Assembly (NCBI GenBank): GCA_014155875.1
Contig: JACEFZ010004085.1
Coordinates: 28,501 to 92,500 of the forward strand
Direction: 5' to 3'
DNA length: 64,000 nucleotides
Origin: Cepaea nemoralis
Lineage: Eukaryota > Mollusca > Gastropoda > Stylommatophora > Helicidae
The translations under genes were made by a program, and so were the position numbers. The notes beneath the pieces are model-generated. The model searched no databases, had not been told where the DNA came from, and saw nothing but the letters and a program-made list of their open reading frames with translations. Below, in pieces: positions 56,371 through 64,000 of the stretch. The first letter of the stretch is position 1. Each line of letters starts with the position of its first letter.

Positions 56371-57028
56371 CACCATTGACATACCTTTACCTGTAAGCTT
56401 AGTGTGTGATATCATTGTCAAACCTTTACCTGTGAGGCTGGTATCTGATATCATTGACATACCTTTACCTGTGAGGCTGGTATCTGATATCATTGACATA
56501 CCTTTACCTGTAAGCTTGGTATTTGATATCATTGACATGCCTTTACCAATGAAGCTGGTATCTGATATCATTGACATACCTTTACCTGTGAGGCTGGTAT
56601 CTGATATCATTGACATATCTTTACCTGTAAGCTTGGTATTTGATATAATTGACATACCTTTACCTGTGAGGCTGGTATCTGATATCATTGACATACCTTT
56701 ACCTGTAAGCTTGGTATTTGATATCATTGACATACCTTTACCTGTGAGGCTGGTATTTGATATCATTGACATACCTTTACCTGTGAGCTTGTCCTCTGAT
56801 ATTATTGACACACCTTTACCTGAGAGGCTGGTATCTGATAGCGTTGACACAGCATTTACCTGTGAGCCTGGTCTCTGATGTCATTAATATACCTTTATCT
56901 ATGAGGCTGGCCGCTAATATCATTGACATACATTTATCTGTGAGCCCGGTCACTGATATCATTGACATACCTTTACCTGTGAAGTTGGTCTCTCATATCA
57001 TCGATGTACCTGCGAGCCTGGCATCTGA
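56371..57028. repeat. 39-bp satellite, about 17 copies
   Basis: Unit CCTTTACCTGTGAGGCTGGT plus ATCTGATATCATTGACATA, with a GTAAGCTTGGTATTTGAT variant alternating in part. As 39 is divisible by three, both strands read as 13-residue repeats (158 and 184 codons). No gene context. Confidence 0.95.
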
Positions 57029-57484
57029 TCATCATCATTATGTGCCGCCCCGATAAGCGTGTTTCGTCAGCTTACACGATCACTAGAGTTGTGGATCACC
57101 TCCGTGTTCTTGTCTCGACCATGCCACGTGGCCAAGCCATCCAGGTATTTATTTCTCTGCCTTCCCTCAATCTTGCTAGTTATCAGCAAATTCTCTAGTT
57201 TATTTTTTTCACATAACGTACACCACAATTGTTGACTGTCTACGTCTAATTTCTCTAATTAGTTTACGGATGTATTTTGCTTCTTGTAGGTCTGGGTCGT
57301 TGATTTTTCTGTCTGTCCATGTTGCTCTTTGCATTTTCCCCAGAAACTACCTTTCCACAGCCATCAGATGTTTTGCAGCTTGTCTGCTCATTGTCCACGC
57401 TTCACATCCATACAAAAGTACAGGTTCTATGTAGCACTTCAACACTCTTTTTCTCGTTGCAATTGGAATCTTTTTATTGTGTCT
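57029..57484 (-). pseudogene. RTE-B 3' fragment (copy c)
   Basis: The C-terminal end of the RTE-B reverse transcriptase on the minus strand (KRVLKCYIEPVLLYGCEAW, then frame changes, DRKINDPDLQ-like, GKIE-like). Its 3' tail CATAATGATGATGATCAG faces the 39-bp satellite. The 5' truncation lies near 57478, just before the LINE-I target duplication. Confidence 0.87.
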
Positions 57485-57495
57485 ATCTGACCTCT
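57485..57495. repeat. Target duplication of I-like LINE copy 2 (left)
   Basis: ATCTGACCTCT, identical to 61726-61736. Confidence 0.9.
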
Positions 57496-57536
57496 TCTTC
57501 TTCTTCTTCTTCTTCTTTCGTTCGCTTGAAATATGT

Positions 57537-60500
57537 CTATAACTGCAGTGCTGTCTCTTGTATGAATTGAACTGTCTTTTTCAGTTCACACAGCGGTCCA
57601 TAGAGTTTATCTTCCACTGTCGTCTCTCTAGGCCAGAAGGTTTGCCTAGATATGTTATATTTTGGGCAGTCTTGGAGTATGTGCTCTGCTGTCTGCGACG
57701 CCAATCCACATGTACAAATGGCTGTTTCACCAATCTTGAATTTTGTATACATGTGGTTGCGTAATCTATTGTGCCCTGTTCTGAGGCGCAGAATAATGAC
57801 TTGTTCTGGTCTATCCATAATGTGGTAGTCATCTTGAGCAGGTTTTGGTGGCTTTCTGACTGATTTGATCATTCTTTTCTTTTGGTGGTATGTTACAGGC
57901 ACATCAGGCTGTTCTTCTTTGGCTCCTTCCTTAGCCAATTGATCAGCTCTGTCGTTCCCGGGTACTCCACAGTGGGATGGTATCCACTGTATGGTGACCT
58001 TATGCTGACTGCTAAGTTCAGAAAGTAGTGTCCTTAGTACTGGCAATTTCCCAGACAGGAGCGCCTCGAGTACTGATTTTGCATCTGTCAATAGCACCAC
58101 AGGTTGTGTACCATTGCTGGTATTTAGTAATTTCTCTGTTGCTATCTTGATTGCCTCAATTTCAGCATCGTAGTTATGGCAGTACTTTCCTGTCGGTACT
58201 CTAGCTGTGTCCCTGGTATTATTTGGGTATTCTATGTACACTCCCGCTCCTCCATTTCGAACAGCATTTTGTGCTGACCCATCTGTGTAGACTCGGATCC
58301 AGAGGTCCTGTGGGTATTCTTCATCAAGGAAGCTGAGAGTGGCTGTTCTGCGCTGCACACTGTTCTGATCTTCCTTGTCAAATATTCCTCTCACTTTTGT
58401 CTGGATTTGTAGTGATAGTCTATGCTCATCTTTCCATGGAGTTCGCTCTGGAATAGTTGTTAGGGGGATACCAACTGTGGGCAGATCGGTGGTTTCTCTG
58501 CAGAGTCGTTTGGCCTGGTGGATAAAACTACTTCTTTTCAACCGCCCCATAGCTAGGTTTTCAAATCTGTTCTTCATAGGGTGGCCTGGCAAGCTGAGGA
58601 ACTTTTCTGCTTGTATTAGCGTTTTCGTATCTCTGCGCTCACTCAGTGCTTGTGTCCCCCCCCCCCCCCCCCCCCCATCTTCTCCATTTCCACTATAGGG
58701 GTTGATCTCATCCCTCCTGTGGTGACTCTAAGTGCTTGATTTTGCACTTTGTCCAGCTCTTGTAGTGTGGTTTTTGCTGCCGAACACCATGCAGTTGACC
58801 CGTATTCCAGGTGTGGTCGTATGCTCTGTTGATAAACTTTGCTAAGTATTTTCCCACTGGCTCCCCATGTGGTTCCACTTAGCTTTCTCAGGATGGCTAT
58901 TTTCCTTCTGGCTTTTGCTACTGCTTTGTTGATGTGCTTTCTCCATGTCAGCCTGCCATCAAATGTTACTCCAAGGTATGTTGGTTCTTTATCTTCTTGT
59001 AGGGGTGTTCCATTTATCTGGATGGTCCCTGCCTTTTGTTTTGGAGAGAGGGTAAATAGGGTGGTGCTGCACTTGTCAGTGTTTATGCTGACAAACCATC
59101 TATTTGCCCATGCAACAAATGTATCTACAGCTCTTTGTAGTAATCTGGTGGCCACTGATGCATGTTCATTTGTGCTCCATAGAACCAGGTCATCGGCGTA
59201 CATTGCGGCTTTAATTCCATGCGGTAGATTAGCAACGAGATCATTGATGAAGATTAGAAAGAGTGTGGGGGACAATACTCCGCCCTGGGGAACTCCGTGA
59301 CGCAGTAGTACTTTCTTGCTCTTTAGTCCGTCTATCTGTACTCGGGCTCTTCTGTTGTGCAAGTATGCTTTCACCCATTTGTACATTCTTCCATTGACTT
59401 TGCAGTTTCTCAGTTTATTCATCAGACCTTCTTTCCAGACTTTGTCAAAGGCTTTCTTCAAATCTATCCATGCCGCAAGCACCAGCTTCTTCTCTTGGAA
59501 TGCATCCTCAATTTCTTGAGAGAGGTAGGTTGTCTGATCTTCCGTAGAGTAGCACTGCCTAAAGCCAGCCTGCTGTGGCACAAGGATGTTTTTACTTTCA
59601 ATGTACCACTGCAGTCTGTGATTGATGATGCGCTCCAGTGTTTTGCAGAGACAGCTGGTGAGGCTAATTGGTCTGTAGCTAGAGGCAATGGAACTATCTT
59701 TCCCTGATTTTAGGAGGGGTATCATGATTGCTTCTCTCCAGGCTTGTGGAACACTGCCTAAGGTCCAACTGTTATTGAAGATCTGCAACAGCTTTGCTTT
59801 GGCCTCTGTTCCTAGGTTCCTGATCATTTCATTGGAGATACCATCAGCTCCTGGTGGCTTTCTCATTTTCAGTTTTGATATGGCTAGCTCCAGTTCGCTG
59901 ATTGTGATGGGTGCCTCCAGAACCTCATGTACTATTTCCTTCTGTCCTGTATGTTGCCGTTTCTCTTGAATCTCTTGTTGTTTCTCTGGACTGATTTTGA
60001 TATTGTTATCTTGTGCGAATGAGTCCGCAAAATGGTCAGCTGCTTGCTTTCTTGTTAAGATGTTTCCATCTTTATGTAGATCAATTTTTGAGTTTCTCCC
60101 TGTGCCCTCATCGTTAAGTTGTTTTATTAGCTTCCACAATTTCCTTGTGTCTCTTTCAAAGTTCAGAGACTCTGTTTTTTCCTGCCAGCTTTTCCGTCTA
60201 GCCTGCAGCTTGGCCCTTTGAAATTTGGCTTTTGCATGCTGGAATTTATTGTGGTGCTCTTGGCTGGGTGTGGCCTCTGCTTGCTTTCTACATACTTCCA
60301 CATCATTATGCAACTGTTCCAGTTCACTACTCCAGTAGGGTTTATATTGTTTACGGGCTCCTCTTGGTACTGTTTCTCGCGCTGCCTGTAGTATGCATTT
60401 CCCAAACTCTTCAACTACTTTATTTATGTCTTTCTCAGTGTTCAGGTTTCTAACCAGTATGCTGGTGCGATGCTTGTACACTGCCCAGTCTGCTTTCTTG

Positions 60501-61381
60501 TAGTTCCACCTCGAGAGGGTGCTGCTTTCACTTACAAGCTCATTTTCTACAGTTAGAAAGACTGGTCGATGGTCACTGCCACCTAGTTGTTTCCCAACAA
60601 TTCGTGTAATGTTCCACTCCAGGTCTGGTGAATGAAAAGCCAGGTCAGGTGTAGTTGTAGAGTGCCATGATCTCGAGTAGAAAGTATGTGGGTCGGACGG
60701 CTTGTTAACCAAGATGAATCTATTCTCATCCTGCCAGTCTTCCAGTCTCTCTCCTCTCTGGTCCATGTGATCATAGCCCCAACTCTGCGAGTGGCTGTTG
60801 AAATCGCCGCACACAATCATTTTTTCTGTTAATGGTAGTGTGTCCAGTGCCTGTGGACGGTCACTTGGACAGTAGTAATTGATCAGATGTAGGTCTGTAT
60901 AGCCTGTTTTAAGTCTAAGTGTCTGATACTCAGCCCCTTCCATATAGACTTCGATTTGGGAAGCAGTGATGTTATTTTTTACAAGGGTAAGTATCCCACC
61001 TTTTCGCCTGTCCTTTCGGTCAGATCGGTAACACTGGTAGCCTCTGATTTTGAAGGCTATATTTTCGTTGAGGTGAGTTTCTTGCAAGCAACATATGCTT
61101 ACTTTTTCTTTGTCCAAGATGGTTTCTAATTATACTTTTTTGTTGCTGACTCACTCCGCATTCCAGTGCATTATTTTAAGTCTTAGTTTAGTATGGCCAG
61201 CTGTTCTATTATCATGTCCCCTGGCTCCACATGACATCTGAGAAGGACCGCCAGTAGTTGGGGTTGGACCCTTTCGAGACATAGGGTCCGGCACTGCACC
61301 TGTCTGGGGGTCCAAAGCAGGGCGAGCACCATAACGTTTAGCAGCAGTCGACATATTCCATTTTGCGTAATTGCGTGGCAT
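57537..61381 (-). pseudogene. LINE-I polyprotein, copy 2, broken
   Basis: Same architecture as copy 1: leader from the ATG at 61381, endonuclease (GDFNSHSQSWG, SDHRPVF), RT (YADDLVLWS), RNase H (YTDGSA, SHCGVPGNDRADQL) and C-terminal knuckle. Lesions: GGA to TGA right after MHWNAE (near 61160), a TAA about 25 bases later, and a 21-base C run at 58656-58676 where copy 1 has CCTTCCC. The last adds 14 bases and shifts the frame between RT and RNase H. Open blocks are 58643-61117 (824 codons) and 57537-58592 (351 codons). All catalytic boxes are still readable. Confidence 0.93.
58656..58676. repeat. Poly-C run, 21 bases, inside the LINE-I ORF
   Basis: Replaces the seven bases CCTTCCC found at the same place in copy 1 (41475-41481). 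Confidence 0.93.
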
Positions 61382-61725
61382 CCTGATTTCTGTGGTGCGC
61401 CTCCTGGCTGGTTGCCTCCGTCTTCAGCACCTTTCCTTTGCTAGAGCAGACTGTGGTCTCACTCGAGTTTAGATGTGTACACACGCACACACGTGTCTGC
61501 ACATGCATGTATATGTATACACATCTAGAGCACACTGGTTATTTTCCGGCGCCAGATACTCGCCGTCGCCCCTTCTCCTGTTAGTTAAAACAGTTCCGCC
61601 ACGTGAAGGCCAGGAGTTGGACTTTTGCTGCAGAGGTTATGTATTCACGAGCCATTCGGGTATTTAAGCAATGTTGGGCCCTCACCCCAACACTGCGCCC
61701 CGGCTACATACAGCAATTTGGAACC

Positions 61726-61736
61726 ATCTGACCTCT
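61726..61736. repeat. Target duplication of I-like LINE copy 2 (right)
   Basis: ATCTGACCTCT directly after the LINE 5' end. Confidence 0.9.
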
Positions 61737-62194
61737 GATATCAACTCCCTACTTTGCAGGCGTTGGCTTTAATCATTATTATTCATACCAGAATACGATC
61801 ACCGTTGCCAGTAGTGGGTTGTGCTCAATATTTAAATCTCAAATTCCGAAACAACCACATAATTCAAGTTGGCTTTAATGTCTAGCCAAGAGAGCGCTTT
61901 GGTGTCATGTTTAAGAGGTTAAGCTTTCAATGGCTTCATCGCGGCGGGACGAAAGTTCGAAGTCAGCACTCATCGTTCGTTAAGAGACGGACAGACTAAC
62001 CGTGCACTCCGACCTACAAACTGTGACTGTCTTCACACTTCACATACCCACAAAAGACGCCTGCTCTGGACCTTGTTTCTGTAGTGTTAAAGCTAGATAG
62101 ACTCTCGCCAGCGGGCATAGGTCTCGTGGTTAGAATCCGCAAATAAGCGAATTTTTACATTTTTTTTTTTTTTACTTGCCTTCCAAATTAAGTG
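61737..62194. other. Spacer with a weak tRNA-like head
   Basis: Near 61920-61965 TTAAGAGGTTAAGC is followed by AAGTTCGAAGTCAGC, which loosely resembles a SINE head with a B box; no second copy is seen. A T-run is at 62158-62173. Confidence 0.35.
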
Positions 62195-62742
62195 TGCTTG
62201 AAGAGATTAGAACAAGAATCGCCATGGCGAGGGCAGCCTTTTGCAAGATGAAAAACATACTGACCAATAAATAGATGTCATTTGTACTAGGAAAGAAAAA
62301 GTGTGTTGAGGTGCTACATAGAGCCTGTACTTTTGTATGGATGTGAAGCTTAGACAATTAGCAGTCAAGCTGAAAAACATCTTATGGATGTGGACATTTT
62401 TTTTTTCTGGGTAGAATGCAAAGAATACCATGGACAGACCGAAAAACCAACTAACCAGCTCCTACAAGAAACAAATGTAAAATCGTACATTGATAGGAGA
62501 AATTAGACGTAGACAGTAAAAAAAATTTGGACATGTTATGAGAAGAAATGATTTGGAGAACTTGGTGACAACTGGCAAGATCGAAGGGAACAGACCAAGA
62601 GGAAGACTGAGATGTAAATAATTGGATTACTTGGGCACATGGAATCGTCGAGACAAGAACACTGAGCTTATCCACGACTTTGGTGATCGAGTGAAATGGT
62701 GAGTCATGACCGCCCACGCTTTCCGGCATGGCACATGATGGG
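62195..62742 (+). pseudogene. RTE-B 3' fragment (copy d)
   Basis: Begins in the thumb region (LEEIRTRIAMARAAFCKMKN near 62198) and runs through VLLYGCEA-like, RIPWTDRKTN-like, FGHVMRRNDLENLVTTGKIE near 62530-62580 and the tail GGCACATGATGGG (62727). Frameshifts near 62290, 62400 and 62520 and several stops. 5'-truncated. Confidence 0.88.
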
Positions 62743-62960
62743 TGGATCTCAAATGACAACTAGCCAATAAGCGCTCCCATATGTATGGCACATTACACCT
62801 TCCTTAGGTATTTATAGTCCCCTTGTTAAACATTGCCTCAGTGAGTCATGTATTGTTGATTATTTGTTCATGCGTATTAATGCTTATTGTTCTTTTATTG
62901 TCTAAGATTAGCTTCATAAGTGATGTTGAATGAAATAATGAATGAGAGGAAATAGAGAAG

Positions 62961-63038
62961 AAGGGCAGAATATCAGACGGGCCTGCGTGCCCAATTCTTA
63001 ACCCTTTGAAAATAAAGATTGTTCGTTCGTTCGTTCGT

Positions 63039-63077
<39 letters not shown>
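62961..63077 (+). mobile_element. 65-bp retroelement 3' module, copy 3, with (GTTC)n(TGTC)n tail
   Basis: AGGGCAGAATATCAGACGGG...CAATTCTTAACCCTTTGAAAATAAAGATT, then GTTC repeats (63021-63040) that change to TGTC repeats (63041-63077). Confidence 0.8.
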
Positions 63078-63485
63078 GAATATCTCTGTTATAGCTTGTT
63101 AGCTTGTATGTCTGTCCGCCTGCCCGCACGTCTGTATGCTTACCAGCTCGCCAGCCTGCTTACCTAAAGTCTGTCTGCCTCTGTAACCTTTATTCAAAAT
63201 GGAATAGTTGATGGGTTGAGTAAATGCAACACATTCTGTTTAAGGTGGGACTCCACGGGTCAGGAGAGACAACCCAACTCCACTCCCCTTCAGGGACTAT
63301 TGATCTGTTGAAAGATTTGGTGTTAGTCGCCCCTGCCTCATGGTATTTCATTATAGTGCAGGAGAAGAGGTGTGACCCAAAGATTGATGGCTGGCAAGAC
63401 CTTTTTTATGGACTCCTTATTTTCTTTTTCTGCCGTTCTTCAGTCGCTCCTTGTCGCTTGTGTGATGTGTATACTGGAAACGTGA
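63078..63485. other. Spacer, nothing recognised
   Basis: No supported gene; some CTGTCTGCC repeats at its left end. Confidence 0.45.
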
Positions 63486-63524
63486 GGTTGTCTATCTACC
63501 TATCTGTCTGTCTGTCTACCTACT

Positions 63525-63566
<42 letters not shown>

Positions 63567-63850
63567 TATCTAGCTGGCTGACTGTCTGTCTGTACATCTG
63601 TCCGGCGGTCTCTCTGTCTATTTGTCTGTCTATTTAGCTGTCTGTCTGTCTTTATATCTATCTATCTGTCCGTCCCTCTTCTTCTTCTTCTTTCATTCGT
63701 TAGTCCGTCCCTCTGTCTGTCTAATTTTTTGTTTGCCTAGCTGTCTGTCAGTTTATTTGTCTGTCTATTTTTCTATCTATCAGTCTGTTTATATAGCTGT
63801 CTGTCTATGTGTTTGTCTATCTAGCTGTCTGTCTCTCTGTTTTTATCTAA
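63486..63850. repeat. (TCTG/TCTA)n imperfect array with (GT)n core
   Basis: CTGTCTGTCTAT-type tetranucleotides with a pure (GT)n stretch at 63535-63564. Confidence 0.92.
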
Positions 63851-63898
63851 CAGTATATGCATCTCCACTCTCTATCAAAGACACTTTTACACCTACGC

Positions 63899-63899
<1 letters not shown>

Positions 63900-63984
<85 letters not shown>

Positions 63985-64000
63985 CTCTCTCTCTTTCTCT
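63900..64000. repeat. (TC)n microsatellite, open at window edge
   Basis: Almost pure TC from 63901 to the end, with a few GT interruptions. Confidence 0.97.

Larger units (their letters stand above)
57496..61725 (-). mobile_element. LINE-I copy 2: full-length I/jockey-like LINE
   Basis: A 4.2-kb sister of 40321-44533 with the same 5' end (complement GGTTCCAAATTGCTG) and a (GAA)8-type tail (57496-57518). Flanked by 11-bp duplications ATCTGACCTCT. The two copies differ by scattered single-base changes and a poly-C run. Confidence 0.94.

Noticed and set aside
58839..59300. Plus-strand open frames across the LINE-I copies (also 41158-43258 and 59316-60453)
   Set aside because: Shadows of the minus-strand polyprotein; the same frames recur in both copies only because the element does.

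Overview
This window looks like repeat-dense intergenic DNA from an animal nuclear genome. I find no host protein-coding gene, rRNA gene or functional tRNA gene. Evidence for a metazoan is the mix of LINE retrotransposons with endonuclease plus reverse transcriptase (RTE-like) or endonuclease, reverse transcriptase and RNase H (I/jockey-like), tRNA-headed SINEs with Pol III A and B boxes, hAT and Tc1/mariner DNA transposons, and very long micro- and minisatellites. The repeat flavour suggests a lophotrochozoan, most likely a mollusc (perhaps a gastropod), but that is inference from family resemblance; no species can be read from the sequence.

Layout. 1-340: 44-bp satellite. 379-3021: a tRNA-headed SINE, a recurrent 65-bp retroelement 3' module, and microsatellites including a 390-bp (TTC)n run. 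3120-6561: a complete hAT transposon with perfect 8-bp target-site duplications, a broken transposase, and a SINE and a hAT MITE nested inside. 6666-11526: the module again, a SINE, a 630-bp (ACT)n array, an RTE-B LINE and CA/GTT/CT repeats. 11527-17700: (ACT)n, a 62-bp minisatellite, SINEs, LINE fragments, then an 18-bp satellite. 17758-20370: a 21-bp satellite open in five of six frames. 20485-24945: a foldback element, SINEs, a mariner MITE, (TAGG)n arrays and a 31-bp repeat. 25052-28962: SINEs, an internally deleted RTE-B and an RTE-A. 29569-36200: pyrimidine-rich DNA, an RNase H relic, then a 26-bp satellite split by an RTE-B insertion and a SINE-containing insertion. 36386-38868: two head-to-head mariner relics, CA repeats, (TTC)n and (GAT)n. 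38960-46475: the best-preserved RTE-A, split by a full-length I-like LINE and by a hAT MITE. 46711-53880: a SINE, LINE ends, a 3.4-kb 55-bp satellite and a third RTE-like family. 54408-64000: a SINE, a Tc1/mariner relic, GACA repeats, a 39-bp satellite, a second full-length I-like LINE, an RTE-B 3' end, the 65-bp module and more microsatellites.

How the parts work together. The DNA records layered insertion: target-site duplications give unambiguous nesting (LINE-I into RTE-A; hAT MITE into RTE-A; SINE2 and a MITE into hAT; SINE3 into a TAGG array; RTE-B into the 26-bp satellite). Several microsatellites sit exactly at the 3' tails of retroelements, suggesting that element tails seed the arrays. 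Long homopolymer G/C runs have appeared inside otherwise conserved transposon copies. The two full-length I-like LINEs are so alike, and the first is so nearly intact, that recent activity is likely. I see no convincing new multi-gene system; the most interesting points are the tail-to-microsatellite links, the G/C homopolymer expansions, the multi-frame-open 21-bp array and a possible degenerate hammerhead-like motif.
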